DNA of 45,861 bases, taken from positions 1 through 45,861 of the forward strand of contig JAFSER010000036.1 of NCBI GenBank assembly GCA_017435645.1, written 5' to 3'. Positions 1 through 8,496 of the stretch are shown in pieces. Made by a program: the position numbers and the translations under genes. Source of the DNA: Clostridium sp. (GTDB lineage: Bacteria > Bacillota > Clostridia > Clostridiales > Clostridiaceae). Position 1 is the stretch's first letter. Each line of letters opens with the position of its first letter. Under the pieces are notes generated by a model, which had not been told where the DNA came from, ran no database searches, and worked only from the letters and a program-made list of their open reading frames with translations.

Positions 1-60
1 AATTTAATTTTATATTTTTAATAAATTTTTACAATATTATTTTTATTTTTTCTTTTAATT

Positions 61-86
61 AAGGGGTTGCCATCTGACAACCCCTT
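61..86 (-). terminator. GC-rich hairpin downstream of pgsA, no U-tract
   Basis: A perfect 9-bp inverted repeat (AAGGGGTTG / CAACCCCTT) with an 8-nt loop lies about 30 nt after the pgsA stop. On the minus strand it is followed by an A-rich run, not by U residues, so it is not a canonical intrinsic terminator. A weak promoter-like pair (TATAAT at 90-95, TTTATA at 112-117, spacer 16) lies just upstream. The hairpin could therefore be the 5' end of a leader for the next gene beyond the window. Position 1-60 is AT-rich with nothing recognisable. Confidence 0.4.
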
Positions 87-117
87 ATAATTATATCCCA
101 TATTTATACTTTATAAA

Positions 118-708
118 CTATTTATTAGAATTTATTATATTAATATTCTTTTTAAAATAGTCATATCCAGATATTAATGTCATTATTACGGCTAATAATA
201 ATAATAATACAGGTAAATATCTCATACACATATTAAGATAATTATTGTTTTTAAATATATTCATTAAATAGTTGGATGAATTAATATTAACTTGCAATAA
301 TAATGCTATAATTGCTGATATTTGTGTTATTGTTTTTATTTTCCCCCATACACTTGCAGCAATAACTTTTCCCTCTGATGCTGCTATTGTTCTAATTCCA
401 GATACAGCAAACTCTCTAGCTATAATAATAAATGCAGCCCACGATGGTATAACCTGTAATTCCACTAAAGAAATTAGTGCTGCTGTAACTAATAACTTAT
501 CTGCCAACGGGTCCATAAACTTTCCAAAGTTAGTTATTTGATTTCTACTTCTTGCAATATACCCATCTAACTGATCTGTTATAGATGCAATTATAAATAT
601 AAATGTTGCTATAAAAGTTCCATATGGAATATCTTGAACAGCAATAAATATTAAAAATACTGGAACTAAAAATATTCTTACCATAGTTAGCTTATTTGCT
701 AAATTCAT
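118..708 (-). CDS. pgsA: CDP-diacylglycerol--glycerol-3-phosphate 3-phosphatidyltransferase
   Basis: This membrane enzyme makes phosphatidylglycerol phosphate from CDP-diacylglycerol and glycerol 3-phosphate, the committed step to phosphatidylglycerol and cardiolipin. The CDP-alcohol phosphotransferase signature is complete: D45, D48, G49, A52, R53, G62, D66 and D70. About five to six hydrophobic segments are visible, including residues 8-25, 30-45 and a strong C-terminal one near 165-185. The length of 196 aa is normal for the family. The ATG start lies inside the 3' end of rimO (17-nt overlap), so translational coupling is likely. In many clostridia the rimO-pgsA pair is followed by recA, which would lie to the left of this window; that is inference. 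Confidence 0.95.
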   Translation of the reverse strand: MNLANKLTMVRIFLVPVFLIFIAVQDIPYGTFIATFIFIIASITDQLDGYIARSRNQITNFGKFMDPLADKLLVTAALISLVELQVIPSWAAFIIIAREFAVSGIRTIAASEGKVIAASVWGKIKTITQISAIIALLLQVNINSSNYLMNIFKNNNYLNMCMRYLPVLLLLLAVIMTLISGYDYFKKNINIINSNK

Positions 709-2029
709 CGCATATCTCTCCTACCAAATCATACTCTAACGCATCTGTTATTTTTACTCTAAGCATATCTCCTTTATTTATGTCTATATTAGACTTTATA
801 AATACTGCTCCATCTATTTCAGGAGCCATTTCTGAAGTTCTTCCTATGAAAAATTTACCTTTTCTTCCTTCTACAATAATATCATAAACTTTTGATATTT
901 TCAATTTGTTTAATTGTTCTACTACATCTTTTTGAATTCTCATAAGTTTATCTTGTCTAATACTCTTAACTTCTTCATCAATTTGATTAGACATAATAGC
1001 AGCTGGAGTCCCTTCTTCTTTTGAATATTTAAATACTCCAACATTGTCTAATTTATATTCGGTAAGAAAATCACATAATTCATTAAAATCCTCTTCTGTT
1101 TCCCCTGGAAAGCCTACTATTAAAGAAGTTCTTAAAGCTATACTTGGTATTCTATTTCTAAGTTTTTCTATTATACCTACTATAGTCTCTTTATTTGTTC
1201 TTCTAGCCATTTTCTTAAGAATATTGTTACTAATATGTTGAATTGGTAAATCTAAATATTTTACTACTTTTGGGTTTGTGGCCATTTCCTCTATTAACTC
1301 ATCTGTTATTTCTTCTGGATAACAATAAAGAAGTCTTATCCATTCTACTCCATTTATCTCTGAAATTTCTCTTACTAACTCATGTAACTTATTTTCTTTA
1401 TATATATCCATTCCATAGTATGTTAAATCCTGAGCTATTAATATAATTTCCTTAACTCCATTTTTAACAAGTAAATTAACTTCTTCTAATATAGCTTCTT
1501 TAGCTCTACTTCTAAATTTACCTCTAATCTTAGGAATTATACAATAAGTACAATAATTATTACATCCTTCTGCTATTCTAACATATGCTGTGTGTTTATC
1601 TGTAGTAAGTAGCCTTACCCCTTCATTAATATTTTCATCACTGTAATTTGCTGCATATAACTTTCTTTCACCTTTAATAAAATCTAGAATCAACTTATGT
1701 ATTTTCATATAGTCATTTACTCCCATAAGTATATCTATTTCTGGCATTAACTCTAATAGTTCTTCCCCATATCTTTGAGTTAAACATCCTGTAGCTATTA
1801 GCATTTTACACTTATATTTTTGTTTATATTCTGCCATTTCAAGTATAGTATCTATCGATTCTTGTTTTGCACTTTCTATAAATCCACATGTATTTACAAT
1901 TATTATCTCTGCTTCTTTAGGATCATTTGTTATTTCATAAAACTTATTTATAGTTCCTAAAATAAGTTCAGAATCTACTCTATTCTTATCGCATCCTAAA
2001 CTTACCATACCAACTTTATATTTTTCCAC
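692..2029 (-). CDS. rimO: Ribosomal protein uS12 methylthiotransferase RimO
   Basis: A radical-SAM methylthiotransferase that adds a methylthio group to a conserved aspartate of ribosomal protein S12. The N-terminal MTTase domain has three cluster-binding cysteines (C13 in SLGCDKN, C48 and C82). The radical SAM cluster motif is C156-x3-C160-x2-C163. A C-terminal TRAM-like region starts near residue 375. Its length of 445 aa is typical. MiaB is the main alternative, but [12 protein letters not shown] and the order next to pgsA fit RimO better. The start is GTG at 2029, preceded by GGAGGAAGG; an internal ATG at codon 8 would cut into the first conserved strand. It follows ftsK after an 86-nt gap containing a hairpin. 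Confidence 0.95.
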   Translation of the reverse strand: MEKYKVGMVSLGCDKNRVDSELILGTINKFYEITNDPKEAEIIIVNTCGFIESAKQESIDTILEMAEYKQKYKCKMLIATGCLTQRYGEELLELMPEIDILMGVNDYMKIHKLILDFIKGERKLYAANYSDENINEGVRLLTTDKHTAYVRIAEGCNNYCTYCIIPKIRGKFRSRAKEAILEEVNLLVKNGVKEIILIAQDLTYYGMDIYKENKLHELVREISEINGVEWIRLLYCYPEEITDELIEEMATNPKVVKYLDLPIQHISNNILKKMARRTNKETIVGIIEKLRNRIPSIALRTSLIVGFPGETEEDFNELCDFLTEYKLDNVGVFKYSKEEGTPAAIMSNQIDEEVKSIRQDKLMRIQKDVVEQLNKLKISKVYDIIVEGRKGKFFIGRTSEMAPEIDGAVFIKSNIDINKGDMLRVKITDALEYDLVGEICDEFSK

Positions 2030-2056
2030 AATCCTTCCTCCTATGTTACTAAATAT

Positions 2057-2108
2057 ACTTGTTTTTTTCTAAATCTTATTTTAATGTAGAAAAATAAGAT
2101 TTACAAGT
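2057..2108 (-). other. Long AT-rich hairpin in the ftsK-rimO gap
   Basis: A perfect 12-bp inverted repeat (2071-2082 with 2091-2102, 8-nt loop) is flanked by a further 6-bp pair (ACTTGT 2057-2062 with ACAAGT 2103-2108), with an asymmetric A/G-rich bulge between them. As minus-strand RNA it starts just after the ftsK stop and ends about 17 nt before the rimO ribosome binding site. There is no U-tract on the minus strand. A processing or stability element is possible; on the plus strand a T-run does follow. Confidence 0.5.
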
Positions 2109-2115
2109 TTTTTTA

Positions 2116-4539
2116 CTAGTCAATATTCAATTCATTCTTACTTATTAAAATTTGTCTTGGTCTACTTCCATCTTTTTCTGATATTATTTTTCTTTCTTCA
2201 AGCTCATCCATTATTCTAGAAGCTCTATTAAATCCTATTCTCAGCTTTCTTTGTAAAAATGAAGTTGAGGCTTGATTATACTCTACAACTACTTTTATTG
2301 CATCATAAATAAGCGCATCTTCATCATCACAATCTAAAGATTTACTATTACTTTCCTTGCTTTCATTTTCAATATGTTCTATTATATCCGCCTCATAATC
2401 TGATTGTTCTTCATCCTTTATAAATGCAACTACTTTCTCCACTTCTTCTTCTGAAATAAAGGCTCCTTGCACTCTTATAGGTTTGTTTTCACCAATAGGA
2501 TTGTATAGCATATCTCCTCTACCTAATAACTTTTCAGCACCAGTTTGATCTAATATAGTTCTTGAATCTATACCAGATGAAACAGCAAATGAAATTCTTG
2601 ATGGAATATTAGCTTTTATAACTCCTGTAATAACATCTACTGATGGTCTTTGGGTAGCAATAATTAAATGCATTCCTGCTGCTCTAGCCATTTGAGCTAA
2701 TCTACAAATATAATCTTCAACATCATTAGGACATGCCATCATTAAATCTGCAAGCTCATCTACTATTATTACAGTATATGGTAATTTTTCTTCTATCAGT
2801 CCTTTATCAAATAATGAATTATAGCTCTCTATATTTCTTACTGAAGACTCTGCAAAAAGCTTATATCTTTTATTCATCTCATTTACTGCCCAATTCAATG
2901 CTGCTGCTGCCTTTTTAGGGTCTGTTACAACTGGTATTAATAAATGTGGTATACCATTATATACACTAAGTTCTACCACTTTTGGATCTATCATTAATAA
3001 CTTAACCTCTTTAGGACTATATTTATATAATAAGCTTACTATTAATGTATTAATGCACACTGATTTCCCTGAACCTGTAGCTCCTGCAATTAACATATGG
3101 GGCATAGTTGCTAAATCACCAACAACACATTTCCCAGCTATGTCCTTACCTAAGGCAAATGCTAACTTTTTATTTGTTTTTTTAAATTCTTCTGAATCTA
3201 GTACTTCTCTTAAAAATACTGCTGTTTGCTTATTATTTGGAACTTCAATACCTATAGCAGCTTTCCCTGGAATAGGCGCTTCCATTCTTACTCCACTAGC
3301 TGCAAGCCCTAAAGCTATATCATCCTGAAGATTAACTATTTTAGATACTTTAACTCCTGGACTTGGTTGTATTTCAAATCTAGTAACAGATGGTCCTTTT
3401 GTAACCTGTATTATCTTGGCATCTACCCCAAAATCACTTAATATCCCTTCTAATTTATTTGCATTTTCAATTAATTCTCGCTTATCTTGTCCTTTAAGCT
3501 TAGTTCTACTATTTACATTTAAAAGTTCCATAGATGGATGATGATATACCTTTTCTTTTTTTTCTCCTACTAAACTTTCTTCAATTTCTTTGTTAATAAC
3601 TTCTTTAACATTATTATCTAGTTTTTCTTTTTTATTACTCCTTTCAACCGTATTCATTTCTTTAACAGATATATTATCTTTTTTATCTTCATCAAAAACT
3701 CTTATATCAAAAGGATTATTTATTTGATTATTATAACTTGTATTTCCTATATATGTCTCACTTACTATAGCTTCAGATGGTGAATACTCAATGGATGAAT
3801 TTTTCATAAAGTCTAATATTTTTATTTTATTATTAATACAATTAATAAACTCTTCTCGCTCCTTTTCTTCTTCCACTTTAGGTTCTACTTCAATAAAAGG
3901 AGTATTATTATAACTTTTCCTACTTTTAGGTTTGTCTTCTTTTAATTCCTTAAGCTTTTCTTTTGGTTGTTTTTTTAACTTTTCTTTAAAGATTATAAAA
4001 ATATCATATACAGTTATTTCACATATAAAAGTAATACTTATTATTATCGAAGCAAAATACACTATATACGAACCAATAAAACCTACTATTTTACTCAAAT
4101 AATAAGCTAATATATGACCTACTATTCCACCATGCAGTCCTTCTGTTTTTATTATTTCTTGCCAAGTTTGAAATAAACCCTCTTTCTTTTGTAATATATT
4201 AATACTTCCTGAAGCACATGCTAATGTAAGTGAAATTATTAATAGAGTTACTCCAAAAACTCTTTTTTTCTCTATTATATCCACTTTTGAAGAAATAATA
4301 TAATATCCAAAATATATTAAATATAGAGGAAGTACAAAAGCACTAACCCCTATTATCCTGTATCCTATTTGTCTGGATAATGTGGATAAAGCTCCTGCCC
4401 ATGTTGTATATATACTTATAGATAATAAAATCCCTAAAAAGATATATATAACACCTTTAATATCACCTTTTTCTTTTTCACTGGTTTTCTTATTTGTATT
4501 ATTTTTACTGCTAACATTCTTACTTTTAGTTCTAGCCAT
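2116..4539 (-). CDS. ftsK: DNA translocase FtsK/SpoIIIE
   Basis: A membrane-anchored, septum-associated hexameric motor that pumps chromosomal DNA; in spore formers SpoIIIE moves the chromosome into the forespore. Four hydrophobic segments lie in the first 190 residues, followed by a charged low-complexity linker (about 195-330). The motor has Walker A GATGSGKS near residue 485 and Walker B IIVDELADLM. The C-terminal winged-helix gamma domain, which reads KOPS/SRS sites, ends in a RPRQIL motif. The longest open frame begins at 4602, but a good site (AAAAGGTGGG, about 4550-4559) precedes the ATG at 4539, giving 807 aa starting MARTKSK. Whether it acts as vegetative FtsK or SpoIIIE cannot be decided here. 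Confidence 0.95.
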   Translation of the reverse strand: MARTKSKNVSSKNNTNKKTSEKEKGDIKGVIYIFLGILLSISIYTTWAGALSTLSRQIGYRIIGVSAFVLPLYLIYFGYYIISSKVDIIEKKRVFGVTLLIISLTLACASGSINILQKKEGLFQTWQEIIKTEGLHGGIVGHILAYYLSKIVGFIGSYIVYFASIIISITFICEITVYDIFIIFKEKLKKQPKEKLKELKEDKPKSRKSYNNTPFIEVEPKVEEEKEREEFINCINNKIKILDFMKNSSIEYSPSEAIVSETYIGNTSYNNQINNPFDIRVFDEDKKDNISVKEMNTVERSNKKEKLDNNVKEVINKEIEESLVGEKKEKVYHHPSMELLNVNSRTKLKGQDKRELIENANKLEGILSDFGVDAKIIQVTKGPSVTRFEIQPSPGVKVSKIVNLQDDIALGLAASGVRMEAPIPGKAAIGIEVPNNKQTAVFLREVLDSEEFKKTNKKLAFALGKDIAGKCVVGDLATMPHMLIAGATGSGKSVCINTLIVSLLYKYSPKEVKLLMIDPKVVELSVYNGIPHLLIPVVTDPKKAAAALNWAVNEMNKRYKLFAESSVRNIESYNSLFDKGLIEEKLPYTVIIVDELADLMMACPNDVEDYICRLAQMARAAGMHLIIATQRPSVDVITGVIKANIPSRISFAVSSGIDSRTILDQTGAEKLLGRGDMLYNPIGENKPIRVQGAFISEEEVEKVVAFIKDEEQSDYEADIIEHIENESKESNSKSLDCDDEDALIYDAIKVVVEYNQASTSFLQRKLRIGFNRASRIMDELEERKIISEKDGSRPRQILISKNELNID

Positions 4540-4675
4540 ATCTTCAACCCACCTTTTCCACTTATGGTAATACATTTCTTTACATAATAATATTATAAAC
4601 ATTAATAAAAAAAAAGCAATTTAAATAATATTCTTACTTAAATTACTTTTCTGTAAATAATATATCCTTTTATAT

Positions 4676-5407
4676 TTATAATTTATTATTTTCTCTTTCT
4701 TTTATTAATTCTTTAAGCTTGCATATTGCATCGCTTATTCCACCTTCTTCATCTATAAGACCACATTCTACTGCTTGATTTCCAATTAAAATAGTACCCA
4801 TATCATTTAAAAGCTCATCAGATTTTAACATCATTTCTTTTAATTCTTCTTTATTTATTTTTGAAGTCCTTATAATAAAATTATCTATTCTTTCCTGCAT
4901 TTTTTTGAAGTAATTAAATGTTTGTGCAACTCCAATTACAAAACCATTCATTCTTATAGGATGAACTATCATCGTCGCTGAAGAAGTAATAAAAGAATAG
5001 CTTGAAGATGTAGCTAATGGAACTCCTATTGAATGTCCTCCACCAATTACTATAGATACTGTTGGCTTTGATAATGAATTTATCATTTCAGCTATAGCAA
5101 GACCTGCTTCTACATCTCCACCTACTGTGTTTAATATTATTAATACACCTTTTACTTTATCACTTCTTTCCATTGCTATTAACTGTGGAATTACATGTTC
5201 ATATTTGGTTGCTTTAGTTTGTGATGGTAAAACTTGATGTCCTTCTATTTGTCCAATAATAGGTAAAATTTGAATACTTTGATCATTATCTATCATATTA
5301 CTGTTCCCAAGCTCTATTATTTCTTCTCTTTTTTCTTTAGCTTCATCTAATTCTTCTTTTTCTATGTCATTATCTTCATTGATTAACGTATTTTTATTTT
5401 GCTTCAT
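4676..5407 (-). CDS. tepA: ClpP-class serine protease, TepA/YmfB family
   Basis: A ClpP/crotonase-fold peptidase related to B. subtilis TepA (YmfB), a cytosolic protein linked to protein translocation. The first 40 residues are charged and probably disordered. The ClpP-like core begins with QILPIIGQIEGH. The likely catalytic serine is S126 in GGGHSIG, where ClpP itself has GxSAS, and the likely histidine is H149 in IVHPIRM. It has 243 aa, close to the family norm. The ATG at 5407 follows AGGAGG. It sits between dapG and ftsK, as in Bacillus. The ribosome binding site is buried in a possible 8-bp hairpin (see separate entry). Its native substrate is unknown. Confidence 0.88.
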   Translation of the reverse strand: MKQNKNTLINEDNDIEKEELDEAKEKREEIIELGNSNMIDNDQSIQILPIIGQIEGHQVLPSQTKATKYEHVIPQLIAMERSDKVKGVLIILNTVGGDVEAGLAIAEMINSLSKPTVSIVIGGGHSIGVPLATSSSYSFITSSATMIVHPIRMNGFVIGVAQTFNYFKKMQERIDNFIIRTSKINKEELKEMMLKSDELLNDMGTILIGNQAVECGLIDEEGGISDAICKLKELIKERENNKL

Positions 5408-5411
5408 AATA

Positions 5412-5448
5412 AAATCCTCCTATACAGTTATTTTATACAAGAGGATTT
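5412..5448 (-). promoter_or_regulatory. Hairpin sequestering the tepA ribosome binding site
   Basis: In the 44-nt dapG-tepA gap, minus-strand AAATCCTC (5448-5441) can pair perfectly with GAGGATTT (5419-5412), which contains most of the tepA Shine-Dalgarno. The loop is 21 nt. There is no U-tract, so this is not a terminator. It could lower tepA translation unless ribosomes finishing dapG open it. The pairing is seen in sequence; the function is inferred. Confidence 0.45.
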
Positions 5449-5451
5449 ATT

Positions 5452-6654
5452 TTATTCACCTAAACCAAAAGCTTTGTGCAATAAATTTAAGGCTTTATCA
5501 ATATATTCATTTTTAATTAAACACCATATAGTCATATTAGAGTCAGCTGTCTGCAATATTTCTATAGAATTCTCTGCTAAAATATTTATTATTTTTGCCA
5601 TTATTCCTGGTACACCTGTCATTCCAACTCCAACAATAGCTATAGTACTACAATTATCTATTATTCTATGATTTATTTTTATATTATTTAATACCTTTAA
5701 AACTTCTTCTTTCTTACTTGAATCAATAGTAAATACTTGTTCAGTAGGAAAAATATTTATTAAATCTAAACTTATTTCATTTTTCGCTAGTATATCTAAT
5801 AAATATCTATAATTACTGTTGTTTTCATTCTCTTTTAATTTAACTGTAATTTGTGTTCTATTATTTAAATTAGTAATTCCTGATACTATCTTGTTATTAT
5901 TTAAATTTCCCTTATCGTTTATTAAAGTACCATTACAATTACTCATTGTATTTTTTATTAAAATAGGTATATTAGCTTTTCTAGCACAATCTACAGCTCT
6001 TGGATGAATTACCTTAGCCCCTTGATCAGCTAATTGAAAAATTTCATTATAGCTTATTGAAGAAATTAAGGTTGCATCCTTAACTATCCTAGGATCAGCT
6101 GTCATAATACCATCTACATCTGTATATATTTCTATTTTTTCTGCCTTTATTGCTTCTCCCAATATACATGCAGAAGTATCACTTCCACCTCTTCCTAATG
6201 TAGTAAAATAACCTTCTCTTGTTATACCTTGAAATCCTGCAACTACTGGTATCTTACCTGAATTTAATGTTTTATAAATATTATGAATATCCGTACATAT
6301 TAATTCTGCCTCAGTAAAATTCTCATTAGTTATAATACCTGCTTGCCCGCCAGTAAGTGGAACTGCTTCTATTCCTTTATTTATTAAGGTATTGCACATG
6401 ATAACTGAACTAATCATTTCTCCACAACACATAAGCATATCTACAGCTTGTAGATTATCAACCTTAAAATCACTATCTACCAAAGATAATAAAGTATCTG
6501 TAGCATAAGGTTCTCCTTTTCTTCCCATTGCAGAAACTACAACAACAGGTGAATATCCTTTTTCTATTGCTTCTTTAACCTTAAAAGCTACATTTTCTCT
6601 TCTATCTTTAGTTGATACTGAGGTTCCCCCAAACTTTTGTATGATTATTCTCAA
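5452..6654 (-). CDS. dapG: Aspartate kinase (DapG type)
   Basis: Phosphorylates aspartate, the first step towards lysine, diaminopimelate, threonine and methionine. The kinase domain begins with KFGGTSV (7-13) and contains GRGGSDTSA and TDVDGIMTADPR; two C-terminal ACT domains follow from about residue 265. At 400 aa with fused kinase and ACT domains it resembles B. subtilis aspartokinase I (DapG), which is feedback-inhibited by diaminopimelate. The start is TTG at 6654, preceded by GGGGGTGA; no ATG lies near. It follows ylmC by 17 nt, so a lysine riboswitch directly in front is excluded. With tepA, ftsK and sporulation-linked ylmC, the context suggests supply of diaminopimelate/dipicolinate precursors. 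Confidence 0.92.
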   Translation of the reverse strand: MRIIIQKFGGTSVSTKDRRENVAFKVKEAIEKGYSPVVVVSAMGRKGEPYATDTLLSLVDSDFKVDNLQAVDMLMCCGEMISSVIMCNTLINKGIEAVPLTGGQAGIITNENFTEAELICTDIHNIYKTLNSGKIPVVAGFQGITREGYFTTLGRGGSDTSACILGEAIKAEKIEIYTDVDGIMTADPRIVKDATLISSISYNEIFQLADQGAKVIHPRAVDCARKANIPILIKNTMSNCNGTLINDKGNLNNNKIVSGITNLNNRTQITVKLKENENNSNYRYLLDILAKNEISLDLINIFPTEQVFTIDSSKKEEVLKVLNNIKINHRIIDNCSTIAIVGVGMTGVPGIMAKIINILAENSIEILQTADSNMTIWCLIKNEYIDKALNLLHKAFGLGE

Positions 6655-6671
6655 ACAATCACCCCCTAAGC

Positions 6672-6998
6672 TTATGCTCTTGCTCTTTTTATCTTATTTT
6701 TATCAGCTGAAACTACAATTACATTAGTCCCCACCTTAGTAATGTAATTCCAAGGAATCTCTACATATTCTCTACTACTGAAAAATCCAAGCTTACTTCC
6801 AGCAACAGCTGCCACAATAAATTGTAAATTACCCTCTTCATCAATAATAAAATCCAACGCTTGTTGAGTATCATATTTTTCCGCTTCTTCAGTATTAAAT
6901 ATTTCATAACCTTCTAAATCACTTAAAAACCTATATCTATCATCTATTTTACTATCCTCTTCATAATAATTATCTTTTTTTCTATCTCTTTTAAACAC
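6672..6998 (-). CDS. ylmC: YlmC/YmxH family PRC-barrel protein
   Basis: A small PRC-barrel protein of the YlmC/YmxH family, which is conserved in endospore formers. The barrel covers about residues 24-103, with LSDLEGYEIF at the start and the family-typical REYVEIPWNYITKVGTNVIVV near the end. The 23-residue charged N-terminal extension makes it longer (108 aa) than the usual 80-90 aa. The start is GTG at 6998 with an ideal GGAGGTGA site. It lies between the M16 peptidase gene and dapG; in B. subtilis ymxH is also beside the M16 gene mlpA (ymxG). The molecular role is not established. Confidence 0.85.
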   Translation of the reverse strand: MFKRDRKKDNYYEEDSKIDDRYRFLSDLEGYEIFNTEEAEKYDTQQALDFIIDEEGNLQFIVAAVAGSKLGFFSSREYVEIPWNYITKVGTNVIVVSADKNKIKRARA

Positions 6999-7058
6999 AA
7001 GATCACCTCCAAAAGTACCTTATGTTAATGATATGATAAAAAAATAATTTTTAGACCA

Positions 7059-8366
7059 CTATACTTTTAAAATATTATCTTTAATTGAATTATCATATGC
7101 TCTGATACTAGGCTCTATAATTTGATTTAATTTACTATACTCTATATCTTGACCTACATATGCTGAACTTATTATACCTGGCTTAAAACATGTATCTAAT
7201 ACATAATTTATGTCATCATCATTTATATTGTTAATTTTTTTTATAACTTCTTCTTGTGTTTTTATTTTATTTTGGAATAGCATACTTCTAGCATTTGAAA
7301 ACATTCTTGAAGAAGTACTTTCTAAACCTAATATATAGTTAGCCTTTATTTTTTCCTTGTTTATTTCAAGTAACTCCTTAGAAATACCTTTCTTTGCAAA
7401 AGCTTTAACTTCTCTATCAATTACTTCTAAGGCTTTTTGTGCAGATTCTTTACTTACTCCTGTATAAATATTATTAATTCCCACTCCTAAATATGGTTGA
7501 GCATATGAATATATTGTATAGCATAATCCAAGCTCCTCCCTAACCTTTTGAAATAATATAGAAGATGCTCCTCCACCTAAGATATTATTTAACAATACTA
7601 AAGAATATGATTTTTCATGAGCATAAGGTAACCCCTTTAAAACTAAATTTATATGCAGTTGCTCAATTTGTTTATTTGTGTATTTACTTTCTGTTAATAA
7701 AATTGGCGAATTATATGTTGGCACATAATCATCATTACCTTCCCAAGGTCCAAAATTATCTTCCAATAGCTTTAATAATTCCTTTTCATTAAATTTTCCA
7801 CAAACTGAAATCACAGAATTATTAGGCGTATAATGAGATTTTACAAAGTCCTTTATCTTTTTACTGTTAAAGGATTTAACATGTTCTATTGTCCCTAATA
7901 TAGGATATGATAAGGAATTTTCTCCAAATACAGCTTTTGATTGTATATTATCTAATACATCTTCTGGAGAATCTTCACTCATATTTATTTCTTCAATTAC
8001 TACACCCTGTTCTTTTTTTATTTCCTCATCATCAAACTTTGAGTTAATAAGCATATCTGCAAGAATTTCTACCGATAAATCTAAATGAGTATTTAAAGCT
8101 TTTATATAATAACAAGTTGCTTCTTTACTTGTATATGCATTAATCTGTCCACCTACATTTTCTATTTGCTGTACTATTTCTTTGGAATTTCTTTTTTCTG
8201 TTCCTTTAAAGAACATATGCTCAATAAAATGTGATATCCCATTAACACTTATGTCTTCATTTCTAGATCCATTTTGAACCATAACTCCTACACTTATAGA
8301 ATTTACGTGATCTATATATTCTGTAACTACTCTTAAACCATTTTTTAATTTATAAATATTGTACAT
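7059..8366 (-). CDS. M16 family zinc metallopeptidase (MlpA/YmxG-like)
   Basis: A pitrilysin/insulinase-class (M16B) zinc peptidase. The inverted zinc motif HxxEH is seen as H46-F-I-E49-H50, and a downstream EQGVVIEEI segment supplies the distal glutamate. Two M16 half-domains are recognisable; the second (from about residue 180) lacks the zinc motif, as usual for one half. The R/Y-type segment GGGASSILFQKVREELGLCYTIYS is typical. The length of 435 aa matches the family, and no signal peptide is present, so it is cytosolic. The ATG at 8366 follows AAGGAG. It comes after pnp and the pnp terminator, so it probably has its own promoter in 8367-8461, which I could not place confidently. Confidence 0.93.
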   Translation of the reverse strand: MYNIYKLKNGLRVVTEYIDHVNSISVGVMVQNGSRNEDISVNGISHFIEHMFFKGTEKRNSKEIVQQIENVGGQINAYTSKEATCYYIKALNTHLDLSVEILADMLINSKFDDEEIKKEQGVVIEEINMSEDSPEDVLDNIQSKAVFGENSLSYPILGTIEHVKSFNSKKIKDFVKSHYTPNNSVISVCGKFNEKELLKLLEDNFGPWEGNDDYVPTYNSPILLTESKYTNKQIEQLHINLVLKGLPYAHEKSYSLVLLNNILGGGASSILFQKVREELGLCYTIYSYAQPYLGVGINNIYTGVSKESAQKALEVIDREVKAFAKKGISKELLEINKEKIKANYILGLESTSSRMFSNARSMLFQNKIKTQEEVIKKINNINDDDINYVLDTCFKPGIISSAYVGQDIEYSKLNQIIEPSIRAYDNSIKDNILKV

Positions 8367-8461
8367 TATTACTCCTTTTTCCCTTTAAATTTCTTTATAT
8401 TAATATTATTGTATTTTTATTGTTACTTATGTAATATAGTATAAATTTTATCATATAAAAG

Positions 8462-8487
8462 AAAAAAGGCAATAAATTGCCCTTTAC
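8462..8487 (-). terminator. Intrinsic terminator of rpsO-pnp
   Basis: Minus-strand AAAGGGCAA-TTTA-TTGCCTTTTTT forms a compact stem (one G-U pair) followed by a T-rich run, about 10 nt after the pnp stop. It closes the rpsO-pnp unit ahead of the M16 peptidase gene. Confidence 0.85.
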
Positions 8488-8496
8488 TAATATTTA

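Noticed and set aside
6655-6671. Possible lysine riboswitch in front of aspartate kinase dapG
   Set aside because: Only 17 nt separate dapG from ylmC and contain just the ribosome binding site; no aptamer fits.
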